Shown here in pieces: positions 32,535 to 42,662 of a stretch of 64,000 nt of DNA. The stretch is from Anthostomella pinea (Eukaryota > Ascomycota > Sordariomycetes > Xylariales > Xylariaceae). The DNA is taken from positions 2,790,001 to 2,854,000 of the forward strand of contig CAUWAG010000018.1 in the NCBI GenBank assembly GCA_963556695.1, read 5' to 3'. The notes beneath the pieces are model-generated. The model saw only the letters and a list, made by a program, of their open reading frames with translations. It made no database searches and was not told the origin of the DNA. Position numbers and translations under genes: made by a program. Each line of letters opens with the position of its first letter. Within the stretch, counting starts at the first letter, position 1.

Positions 32535-33270
32535 ATGCCCGCACCCAAACGCCCAACAAGCGGCACCAGCCGCCCCTCGTCGACCAGCAAGCAACAAGCC
32601 ACGCTCTCCTTCAACCACCGAGTCACGAAATCCGTGCCCAAGTCCGCCAAGAAGGGCCTCGCGACGCCTCCCTCCACGGCGCCGTCCAAGCAGAGCCCGC
32701 TCGCCAAGCACGTCGCCTCAACAAGCGACCAACAAGACCCAGCCGACATTGATGTTGAGGACGAGGATGTTGATGTGACCAAAGCGCAAGTTGAAGAGGC
32801 AGAGGCGCCCGAGAAGACCGAAGCGGAGCTGCGCGCCGAGAAGGTCAGCGACCGCCAGATCGACCAGTACTGGCGGCAGCTGGAGCGCGAGCGCAAGACC
32901 AAGCGCGTGCACCAGGGCGACCTGGCGCTGGCGGAGAAGGTGCTCCGGTATTGGGATGTCAGCTCGCAGTACGGGGTATGTTTACATCTTTACCTCCCTA
33001 CCTCCCAACCTCCCAACCTCCCAGTCCCCTTTCGAAGCCTGCATATGATAGGTGTGTATACTCTGCGGAATACGATAGCTAACAAGTTGCGCGCAGCCTT
33101 GTGTCGGCATCTCCCGCATGAAGCGCTGGCAGCGTGCCGAGCGACTGGGCTTGAACCCGCCGGTCGAGGTCCTGGCTGTGCTGATGAAGGAGGAGAGCAG
33201 GGGCGCGCAGGGCTTTGAGAAGGCGCATATGGATGAGATCCTCAACTCGACGGCTGTTGGATCTACTTGA
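32535..33270 (+). CDS. DNA polymerase delta subunit 4 (Cdm1/POLD4)
   Basis: Smallest accessory subunit of DNA polymerase delta, which helps hold the holoenzyme together and contacts PCNA. Exons are 32535-32975 and 33097-33270 with a 121-nt intron, giving 204 aa. Residues 1-100 are Lys/Ser/Pro-rich and disordered, with a PCNA-box-like stretch KQQATLSFNH. The conserved C-terminal domain starts RQIDQYWRQLERERK, continues ALAEKVLRYWDVSSQYGPCVG, then SRMKRWQRAERLGLNPP. Splicing creates the contiguous QYGPCVGISRMKRW, which matches the family and confirms the intron. The ATG at 32535 is chosen because upstream sequence has no family similarity. It is convergent with the queuosine salvage gene. Confidence 0.93.
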
Positions 33271-33574
33271 TTGCCTGAGTGGGAGGATGACTGCCCGGGA
33301 CTACGTCCGGGTCTGTGTACGATGAGTACCACAATGCGCATCGCGAGAATATGCTCGCGGGCGTCTTCTTTGAGAACTTCTGCGTTGGCGTTGGGGACAT
33401 GGAATTCGCTACGGCTATGTACTGGATTTGCCGAAGCGGTTGGCTTACAATCCTCACGCTTTTATCACATGAGATCCGGTGGTCTCATTCGTCATATTCG
33501 TCTGATTGACTAGGATGCACCGAACAGCTATTAATGGAGTTGCGCATATCGCGAGAAAAGACCGATCCAACTGG
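33271..33574. other. Short convergent spacer
   Basis: 304 bp between the stop codons of the Pol delta subunit 4 gene (plus) and the queuosine salvage gene (minus). It must hold both 3' untranslated regions. Nothing else seen. Confidence 0.6.
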
Positions 33575-34930
33575 TCAATACCAAATACTCCTCGTCCGAT
33601 GATGGGGTATCGTCTCCTTCCCCTGGGCCTCCAGCTGCTTCATGGTATCATACAAGAAAAAGTCGATCAATATCGCATTCACCTCCGCTTCCGGGTGTTC
33701 CCGTTTGATCTCACGTCTGATGAGCTCCACACACCAGATGCTGCATGCTAATTCCCGGGACATCAGTTGGGAAATGACTGCAATGTGAACGTCATGGGAC
33801 AAACATACCTCTAAGCTGCATCTCATACTTGCTCCCACTGTCAATGATTTCTTTATGGGCCACCACCGCGTGCAGCGGCGGGCTGTATCCTATACAGCCC
33901 AGCGTGGCCAAGATCTGCGGCACGCGGTAGTCGGCAAACATGGTGATCTTGTCGATGTCCCGGAACTCCCCGTAGCCCTCGCCGTTGAAACATGCCCATA
34001 GATCTGCCACGAGGATCTGGGCTCGTTTGAGGAAACGGATCGGTTTGCGCCGCCCTTCGTATTTGAACTCATCCTGGAAGGCGGTGAAGTCCCGCGCGAG
34101 CAGGTTCACCAGCCCCGCGGCGGACTTGTCGGCGGCTTCTATGCACTTGGTGAAGCTGCAGTTGTATTTCTGCAGGGTGCCGCGTGGGCCTTGTGGTTGG
34201 CGGATGCGTTCATGGAGCGTCCGGTGCGGTGATTCCCCTTTGAGTTTCGACTTACTTCGTATAGGACCCGTCCAGCCTCCCTCAGACACGCGAGTCGGGA
34301 CTCCAGCAGCGGTATCTCCTCCTCGGTACACGACCGGAAGACGTATCGCAGGGACTCCAGGTTGCACTCTTCCTCGTTTTGCCAGTAGTGGGGATCGGTG
34401 ATGGGGATATCTTGAGCGAGTTTCCTAATTAACCACAACCATCTTCATCGATGTGAGAAATCTGAAGTAGATGGGGATAAGGTGTGGTAGTCTCGGTGGT
34501 GCGGGATGGTTCACCAACCTTCTTCCAGTGCCCGTTGCAGTGAAGCCACCAGGCTCCAGTAGCCGGTCCAGGTCTTGTCTCGGTAGGAGACGGCGAAGCG
34601 TTCGCCTTCGGGGCGCATCGACCAGAATGAGAAGTTTAGAAGGTCCATGGTGAAGATGAAGGCTACTGTCGACTCGTCTTTGGCTTTTGGATGCAGCTCG
34701 TGCTCCGACCAGCTCTCGGTGGAGAACTGCTTCTGCTGCATCTGGTTGTAGATGATGGCTGCTGCGTTCTTGGTCGCTCTCATGTCCAGTGCCACGTCGA
34801 TCGCGTTGTCGTAGACATGCTCGGCCCCTTCCAGAACGCCAGTCTCGGGCTCTTCATTCAGATTCAGCTTCCCCTGGAAATGCTGTCTGAGCAGAGCAAG
34901 GAGCTCCGGGTCTGCTTCGTCATCAGACAT
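33575..34930 (-). CDS. Queuosine salvage protein (queuosine 5'-phosphate N-glycosylase, Qng1/DUF2419)
   Basis: Releases the queuine base from queuosine 5'-phosphate so it can be put back into tRNA. Fungi do not make queuine and must salvage it. Exons (minus) are 34930-34519, 34410-34256, 34169-33809 and 33747-33575, with introns of 108, 86 and 61 nt, giving 366 aa. Conserved blocks in order are TVAFIFTMDLLNFSFWS, GYWSLVASLQRALEEDIPITDP, KRAQILVADLW, DIDKITMFADYRVPQILATLG and CSIWCVELIRREI. The last intron is needed to join QLRA to CSIWCVE. The length fits the family. I cannot verify every active-site residue from memory, but all the conserved blocks are intact. Confidence 0.93.
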
Positions 34931-35811
34931 GGCAGAGACTCGGGTTGAGTTCTGATTCTTTGATGATCTCAGAGTTGTCCGGCGGATAATCGTCCACAGC
35001 TCCCTTAGCTTAGCTCAACTCGAGAGTTCGGCTTCCGATTTTGCGATGAGATTCAAGGGGTCAAGCCAAAAAGCCGCCCACCTGTCCGTAAAGTGAACAA
35101 ACAAGTCAGGTATGGAAATGAAGCGTATTATATTGAAGTGAACATGCCAATCACAGGTCAATGGTATGATGATATATCGTGTCAATCGTGCCAATCGTGT
35201 CAAGAATGCCTCCTCGCTGCTTGCTTCGAGGCCGGGATTTGCGACTTGACACTTGAGTTGCTCCCCACCGCCACTGCCACGGCCAGGAGTCCAGCACAGG
35301 CCACCCAATGATGTCTCGTTTGCAAAGCTGCCAACCAATGGCGTCGCATGCCGAAAGCCCCCTGTCCATAGGCCCACTAAATTTCCAGGGCGAAACGGGC
35401 AGCTAGCCGCTTCCTCGTGCCCGCCCCGTGTAGCAGTACTGTGCACTGTGCAGCGCCCTGTACGTGCCTGTGCACAGTGACCTCAACGGCCCGGCAATGT
35501 CACCAAGTCATCATCCGTCACTTCAGGTCGTCTCCAGTTCCACCCGCCGACGGAGCTGCGATCCTCCTCAGGGCTGACTTGACGGCGTCGTTACCAGCTA
35601 CCTCTCCCAGCTGCCACCCCACAACCTTCTTTTCTTCGCACTTCAGGTTTCCTCCGCGAACTTCTAGGTTTCCTTTGACCTCGGTATTAATCTAATCTTG
35701 AAAAGAAGCCCGAGTCCCTCCGTTTCTTCTTCCTCACCCTCTACGCGCACGCGCATCGTACATGCATCCACGAACCGCCCGCCCGTGACAACACCCGGAC
35801 AATTGTTGGCC
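34931..35811. promoter_or_regulatory. Divergent promoter region, queuosine salvage / UBA2
   Basis: About 880 bp between two start codons. It contains a 9-bp perfect inverted repeat (ACTGTGCAC at 35438-35446, GTGCACAGT at 35470-35478) with an overlapping second pairing, which could form a hairpin or bind a dimeric regulator. An open frame of 143 codons on the minus strand (35015-35446) has no domain and is not believed. Confidence 0.5.
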
Positions 35812-38156
35812 ATGGCATTGGATCGCGATAGCTTCAACCGCCAGTCACTTGGCCCTTCGCTCAATGCGAATGTCAAGGAGGTAAGTCGTGCTACTTCATG
35901 CGCCCTCGTTTGTATTGCGCATGAAGCTGCAGCCTCAAACCGCTGAAGGTCCAACCTTTGCGATCCTCCGCCTTTACTTTGCACGCGCATCCAGCTGCCA
36001 CTTCGCCCTTCCACGTCCTTCTTACCAGATATGCGCCATAACCTTTCAAGTACCATAACATCGAAATGGAGTTGCGTCATGTCGACGAGCTTAGGTTCAT
36101 ACTGACCCGTGTTTTGCAGGCGCGCGTCTTGATGGTTGGTGCCGGTGGTATTGGATGCGAACTACTCAAGAACCTCGTCCTCACCGGCTTTGGTGAAGTT
36201 CATATCGTCGACCTCGATACCATCGACCTTAGCAATCTGAACCGCCAATTCCTCTTCCGACACGAACATATCAAGAAATCGAAAGCTCTGGTACGGCGCG
36301 ATCGATCCACCATCGACCATCAATACACCTAGGGCAGAATACTGATCGCACGGCAGGTTGCGAAAGAGGCAGCGCACCGGTTCAACCCTAACGTAACTAT
36401 CGTTGCGCACCACGCGAATATCAAGGATGCGCGATTCAACGTCGAGTGGTTTCGGGGATTCAAGCTTGTATTCAATGCCTTGGATAACCTGGAGGCCAGA
36501 CGTCACGTTAACCGAATGTGCCTGGCAGCCGATGTTCCCTTGATCGAGAGTGGGACGACAGGCTTCAATGGTCAGGTTCAGGTCATCAAGAAGGGTGTAA
36601 CGGCTTGCTACGACTGCACAGCCAAGGAAGCACCGAAATCTTTCCCCGTTTGCACGATCCGAAGCACCCCCAGCCAGCCGATTCATTGCATCGTTTGGGG
36701 CAAGAGTTATCTTCTGAACGAGATTTTCGGTACCAGCGAAGACCAATCCGTTTTCGATCATTCCGCAGACAGGGACAATGCGGAGGAAATAGCGGAACTG
36801 CAAAAGGAGTCCGAGGCGCTGAGAAAAATTCGAGCGTCAGCCGGCACAGAGCAGTTCTCCCAAATGCTGTTTGACAAGGTCTTCAACGCAGACGTCACGC
36901 GATTGCTCTCAATGAAGGAGATGTGGAAGCACAGAAAGCCTCCTCAGCCTTTGAAATACGAGGATCTTCTGGCTCAGTCATTAGTAGCTGCTGCCGCGAA
37001 GGACGCCGTCGTCGGGGATGACCAGAAGGTCTGGTCTTTGGAAGAAAACTTGGTCGTTTTTAATGACAGCCTAGATCGTCTCAGCAAGCGTGTGTTGGAG
37101 CTAAGGAAGCAGCATGGCGCAAACTCACCGCAGTCCACGATTACGTTCGACAAAGACGACCAAGATACGCTGGATTTCGTCACCGCGAGTGCCAACATTC
37201 GATCCCATCTTTTTGGCATTGATCGCAAGTCGCGCTTTGATATCAAGCAGATGGCTGGCAACATCATTCCCGCCATAGCTACTACCAACGCTATCGTGGC
37301 TGGTCTGTGTGTCCTCGAGGCCTTCAAAGTCCTTAGAGGGGAGTTTGATAAGGCACAAGAGGTAAGAGATGAGAGAGACGGTGCCTGGGCAAATGCTGAC
37401 TGTACAGGTTTACTTGACTCCGTTCGCGAACCAGAGACTATTGGCACCAGATCGACCTTGTGCACCCAATCCTGACTGCCCGGTGTGTGGCAACTACCAG
37501 AGCAGCATCTATGTTGACCTTGAACGGGCAACCCTCAACGACTTCGTGGAGGACTTTGTCCGGTTACAATTGGGCTACGGCGACCGAGAATTCGCAGTGA
37601 ACAGCGAGGCCGGTCTGCTTTACGACCCTGGCGAGACCGACAATTTGGAGAAGAAACTCAGTGAACTTGGTATGGGTTTTGTGCTGACGGCTGCTTGAAT
37701 ATATATCTAATGGTATACAGGTGTCATACAAGACAGCTTCGTCACCATCGTCGATGAGGAAGATGAGGACACGTTCGTCAACGTGGTTCTGAACGTCCAG
37801 GGGTATGCTCTCTTCTACCCACCTAGCCGCCTTGATCCCCTAGTACTGATCTGTGGTGTAGTCAGCAGTCTCCCGCAGACAAGCCTATCAAGGGTATTGG
37901 GCCGGACAAGGCGCCTAGCATCCCTCGCAAGCCCAAAAAGGAGCCTGTCCTGGAAAGTAACGGAGTCGTCCAGACTAATGGCAAGCGCGTCGCTGATGCT
38001 GAAACTCCTGCAACCAATATGAAGCGACCCAGAGCAGGCGATTCCGGCGAACCGCAGGCCAAAAAGGCCAAGACGGTTACAGCCGCCAACGACGATGATG
38101 TTCTCATCGTAGAAGATGATGCTGGAACCGGGGCCATTATTATCGACGATGATTAG
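35812..38156 (+). CDS. UBA2: SUMO-activating enzyme subunit 2 (Uba2)
   Basis: Catalytic subunit of the heterodimeric SUMO E1 (with Aos1). It adenylates SUMO, forms a thioester and passes SUMO to Ubc9; nuclear. Exons are 35812-35880, 36120-36290, 36357-37361, 37408-37669, 37721-37802 and 37862-38156, giving 627 aa. The ATP-binding loop [14 protein letters not shown] is at about residues 28-41 and crosses from the second exon start. [16 protein letters not shown] follows. The catalytic cysteine is about C179 in [10 protein letters not shown]. Zinc ligands are visible in CYDC (about 164-167) and CPVC further on. A ubiquitin-like fold domain follows, then a Lys-rich tail with nuclear-localisation-like KRPR and KKAK, ending with [10 protein letters not shown] and AIIIDDD, which look like SUMO-interaction motifs. 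One intron is only 46 nt. The stop is 57 bp from the stop of the convergent dehydrogenase gene. Confidence 0.96.
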
Positions 38157-38213
38157 TTTCGGGGCCCGGAACCAAGTGGCTTTGTGCGTGTCGCGGATGA
38201 TTCCCTATCTGGA

Positions 38214-39350
38214 TCACGTTGCGCTTAAGCCGCCATCTATATTGAGCACACAGTTGTGTGCATATGAATTCGTGGCGAGGAAGACGGCAGCCTGCGCGAC
38301 TTCTTCAGCCAAACCCAGACGGCCCAAAGGAATAAGAGCAGAAAGCTCGCCCTTGTCGTCGGTGCCTACCAGGTGTGTATATTAGTAAGATTGTACTGTA
38401 CGGGGAGGCAGACTTGGGTTGGGAACTGGCTGGGGGGCCATGGAGCAATATGGCCGGAGTTGACTGGTGCACACCTCGTGTCATATCGGTCTGGATATAT
38501 CCGGGAAGCAGGACGTTTGCCCGGATGCCAAATCTTCCCACTTCCCATGCGAGAGATCGGGTTAGACCTAGACGGGGCAGATTAGATACCCCTGCGATCT
38601 GGATCGAGTTTTGCAGATGCTTCATACCAACAATACCCGCTTTTGTGGCGGCATATACCGATGCGCCTCGCCCCCCGTGCGTTGCCAGGAGGCTTGACAC
38701 GTTGACTATGCATCCTAAAGTGACTTGTGAGCAGGAGGTTATGCGGAAGCTGGAGCAAGTGCGCCAACACACCACTTTTCTGCTTCATCATCTTAGGGAT
38801 GACGGTCTGGCAACCCCAGATTGCGCCCTTTAGGTTGGTGTCTATGAGCTTTTCGACGTCCTGCCTCCTCGTCTTGAACAGGAACGAGTTCTGGGAGATG
38901 CCAGCAGCGTTCACCAGCACGTCGATTCTTCCCTACAATTTAGCAACCCGTCGCATCAGCCAACCATATTATCTCATCTACCTAGCTCGGACGACTGTGC
39001 TCAAACAGAGCCAGCCATTCGACCGAATATTCACCAATCAAGCACGCGTAATTTAATGGAACTTGTCGTGCGGACAAACTTACGCTCTTCACAACGTCGC
39101 GCACAAATTCCTCCCAGCGCTCGCCCGAGGCCACGTCAAAAGCATGCGTCTTGTGTCCCTGAGCCGCCGCCGACTCTGTTCCGTGCGGTAGGGGTAGGGG
39201 CAGCGACTTGGCCGCGGCGCTCAGCCGGGCGGTATCGCGCCCGATCAGCGTGCAGGATGCGCCCGCCGACGCGAAGAGCTGCGCTATGGCGAGGCCGATG
39301 CCCCGGCTGCCGCCGGTGATTATGCAATGCTTGTTGGCGAGGGAGAACAT
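38214..39350 (-). CDS. Short-chain dehydrogenase/reductase (3-oxoacyl-ACP reductase-like)
   Basis: NAD(P)H-dependent classical SDR, most like FabG/Oar1-type 3-oxoacyl-[acyl-carrier-protein] reductases of mitochondrial fatty acid synthesis. Exons (minus) are 39350-39084, 38932-38773, 38714-38628, 38567-38475 and 38365-38214, giving 252 aa. The cofactor motif TGGSRGIG is at about residues 12-19, NAAG about 97-100, catalytic Ser in NVSSLLA, and YAATK for the Tyr-Lys pair. The C-terminus reads LNIDGGLSAT as in FabG. Four introns are needed, and each join restores family sequence, for example GIVG with LTRSLAWEV. A mitochondrial presequence is not obvious, so the cellular site and acyl substrate are inference. 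It is divergent from the phosphatase gene. Confidence 0.9.
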
Positions 39351-40262
39351 TGCTTTCGCTTCTTTTGGGTGCGTGGGGGTGGTGTGGTGTGCGCTGGATT
39401 GAGAGACTAGTGATAGAGACTGGATGACTTGATGACTTGATTGGGTTTGTAATATCGAAAAGATTGGCGGCCAATTGCAGACTGCCTATCTCAGTGCCGC
39501 TCCCAAAATATTATGATAGTGGTGAGCCGTTTACGTGTAGGGACGCGTTTCTAGGTTATCGATGAGGTCAGCGACGGTGTCCGCGGACCCCCTATCCGCA
39601 GGCTGCCAGGGCTGCTGTCTGGAAGTGAGGCTGGGGCTAGCGGGTGGCTTGGCGGCCTCTTGTTTGGAGTTTGAAGTTTGGACGGAGGACCCTTGGGGCA
39701 TCGGGGACGGGGCCCAGTGGGACCGCGGCAGTCCTAGCGAGGAGGGGAATTTCCCATTTCCCATTTCCCATTTCCCATTTCCCATTTCCCATAGGTTTGC
39801 GGGATGCGAGCTGCATCCAAATTCGGCAACCTGACGACGACAACTGACAACCGACAATCGCAGTTCAATCCAGTCCAATCGATCCCAAACCTGCCGAAAT
39901 TGTGTACGAACAACCTCTGCATTGTGCCACGGCGAAGGATTCCGCCCTTATCTTGTTTCTTGAGGAGCAGAACGTGGCGGCGCAAATTGCCTCGACCAAC
40001 AGATACGCGAACCTGCGAACCTAGAACTCCCTCTCCCAACCCAGTGGTCATAACATCAGCCACCTGGGACGGAGGACGGAGACGGTGCACCAAGCGTCAA
40101 GGAACTTACACGAGTCACGTACTTATAAGCGACCGAATTCTGCAAGCAGCCACGATTCGATGCGCCGCTTGCCTGACCATCCACTACCTCCCCCTCGACG
40201 AAGCTCTCTCCGTTGATGCTACCAGCGCGGCACACGAGAATACCGGTAGACCCTCGAGCCCG
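39351..40262. promoter_or_regulatory. Divergent promoter region, dehydrogenase / phosphatase
   Basis: About 910 bp between the two start codons. It includes a microsatellite of the 7-mer TTTCCCA (about 39749-39791). The right half is the probable 5' leader of the phosphatase gene. No gene was recognised. Confidence 0.5.
39749..39791. repeat. TTTCCCA microsatellite
   Basis: About six uninterrupted copies of the 7-bp unit TTTCCCA. It lies between two divergent genes. It is not a telomeric repeat (the fungal unit is TTAGGG). Confidence 0.9.
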
Positions 40263-42247
40263 ATGACTACGACCGAGTTTCCCCCGTTCGTCAACGGCGC
40301 CAGCTCTGGCGCCGACCTGGTGAACAATGCCGTTACCAATGCCAGCGCCAAGTCCAAGGCCATTACGGTCGACACCGCGTTTGTCAATGGCGCTGAGAAG
40401 AAGCCTGTGATCGACGCCGGACTGAGGAGTCTTGATCATTGTACGTGCTACCTCCCGTAGCTTTTCTGCGACCACTACCTGTGAGGAGGGACCTCTCTCG
40501 GGCATCGATTCACACTGCTACTACACAGTCCATTGGCGATCTTGTCTCATGTGAGGTGCTGACTCAATCGTCGACAGACAAGCGCGCTCTCCCGAAATGG
40601 CGATACGACATGCGACAGCGCGCATTGCCCCTGGTCAGATGGGAGACACCCTACCTGGCATGGCTACAGGCCAAATTGCGCTTTCCGGCGCTCGATAGCT
40701 ACTTTGCCATCACGGCGAACCTCGGCACGCATACATTCTTCATGATATTCTTGCCGATAATGTTCTGGTGCGGGAATGCTTCTTTCGGCAAAGGGTATGA
40801 CTCGACCACAGAGCGCGCAAGAGTTGTCCCCGTCGGACGAGTGGCTGACTGATTATGCGGCAGACTCGTACACATCCTCGCCATTGGCGTCTTCCTTTCC
40901 GGCTTCATCAAGGACTTCTTCTCCTTGCCGCGGCCCCTATCCCCGCCATTGCACCGAATCACAATGTCCGGCTCGGTCGCCCTCGAATATGGCTTCCCCT
41001 CGACGCACTCGGCGAACGCTGTGTCCGTCGCTGTCTACGGGATTCTATGTCTGCGGTCGCCAGATAATGCCTTTCAGCCCAGCACGAAACTTGCGCTCGA
41101 AGCGCTGGCCTACTTCTATACTATCAGCATCATATTCGGCCGTCTGTACTGTGGCATGCACGGCTTCGTAGATGTTATTTCAGGATCGATTTTGGGGGCC
41201 GTCATCTCTCTCATCGAATTCTACTATGGGTCGGCTTTGGAGCTGTACCTAGACGGCAGCGGCTGGACGGGTATCGTTGCTATCGTGCTGCTAATCATTG
41301 TTCTGGTGAGGGTGCACCCCGAGCCTGCGGATGACTGCCCCTGTTTCGATGACAGTGTCGCCTTTGCTGGGGTCATGATTGGTCTAGAGCTTGGAACCTG
41401 GCATTTCGGACGTTCGACTTTCTCGGCTATTCCCTTCGATCTCCATGCGCTGGGATGGGCGGCTGTCGTTCTGCGGATTTTATTCGGTGTTTTCATGATC
41501 TTCGTCTGGCGTGAGTTGGCCAAGCCGTCGCTGCTTGAAGGGCTGCCGCACTTGTTCCGCCTCATCGAAACATGGGGCCTCGACTTGCCGCGGCGTTTCT
41601 TCATGCCCGCATCCGAGTACAAGAACATCCCGCCGAGATTAAAAGTCGACAATGTGATGCCCAGCATGAGTGACCTGCCGGGGCTGATCACAGCCGTCCG
41701 CCACCCTGGACGCGGTAGGTCCGTGTCCATCGGCCCGCAGAGCGCGGCAGACGCGTACGAGACGCTCGCATACCGCGAGCGGCGGCGCAAGGAGAGCATT
41801 GGCGACAATGGTAACAAGAACAGCATTCAGGAGCTCGCCGGCCCGGACCAGTCGGGCTGCAGTTCGGCCGTCAGCCCGGCGCAGGGGAGACCCAGCGACT
41901 ACGAGAAGATGATGGGCGAGGGCACGGTCTTCGTCTCCCCCGTCAACTCGAAGGGTGACGACGGCGAGCCGGAGATGTACATCGGCAGCCAGGATGAGCT
42001 CGGTGAGAAGGAGGTGTTTTCTAAACTGACCAAGCCTCGCGTCCGTTATGATGTCGAGGTCGTGGCTAAGTTGGTCGTTTATGCTGGTATGTTTTCTTGC
42101 CTCTCCTCGCCTGCCCGGACTCGCACCAGCTATCGACTTGTTTACTAACTCGCCATTGTAGGCATCGGATGGATAGCTGTAGAAGGCGTACCCATTCTAT
42201 TCGAGTTCATTCCTGGCCTTGGCGCCGGCCATCTCCAGCTGAGATGA
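40263..42247 (+). CDS. Long-chain base-phosphate phosphatase (Lcb3/Ysr3-type PAP2)
   Basis: Endoplasmic-reticulum enzyme that removes phosphate from phosphorylated sphingoid bases (dihydrosphingosine- and phytosphingosine-1-phosphate), controlling ceramide supply. Exons are 40263-40440, 40578-40794, 40864-42086 and 42162-42247, giving 567 aa. All three PAP2 motifs are intact: KDFFSLPRP (about residue 148), PSTHSANAV, and GRLYCGMHGFVDVISG with the His and Asp of motif 3. There are several membrane segments before, between and after the motifs (for example AYFYTISIIFG and GIVAIVLLIIVLV). A long hydrophilic loop rich in Ser/Glu/Gly (about residues 415-520) separates the core from the last membrane segment. 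The small last exon adds the conserved membrane end GWIAVEGVPILFEFIP. Confidence 0.94.
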
Positions 42248-42662
42248 GACAGGTCCCACGGGCGACATGCACATGGGTCTCGGAGATGAGGGCTTGTATA
42301 CAATAATCGATCTCATGACAGCCCTTCCGCATGGTGTTGGTGGTGTCGTCACTTCTGTCAATCGTATCTCTCTTCCTCTTCCCACCAAGGGAACTGGAAG
42401 CGACCTTCTTGTATATAGGTATAGTGATTGATATTTTCTCTTCTGTTCTGTTCTTCTCTTCGTGTCTATATATTGCCATAGGACGAATAGCTTCCACTTC
42501 ACTCGACTCCCTTGTTGGTTTTATATGGATGTCTCTTAGGTGGGAATTACTTGGTCGCTTTGATCATCGCCTCGGTCTGTCGTTCGCTCTTCCTGCCCGG
42601 CGAGTGCAGTACTATACTGTAAACTATCTTTTGCGTAAAGACTGACGAATTGCTCGGATAAC
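42248..42662. other. Convergent spacer
   Basis: About 415 bp between the phosphatase gene and the 3' end of the membrane-protein pseudogene. CT-rich tract at about 42430-42465. No gene. Confidence 0.55.

Noticed and set aside
35015..35446. 143-codon open frame on the minus strand in a divergent promoter
   Set aside because: No domain; overlaps the promoter region and short open frames in other phases.
39749..39791. TTTCCCA repeats as an interstitial telomere
   Set aside because: The unit differs from the fungal telomere unit TTAGGG; simple microsatellite.
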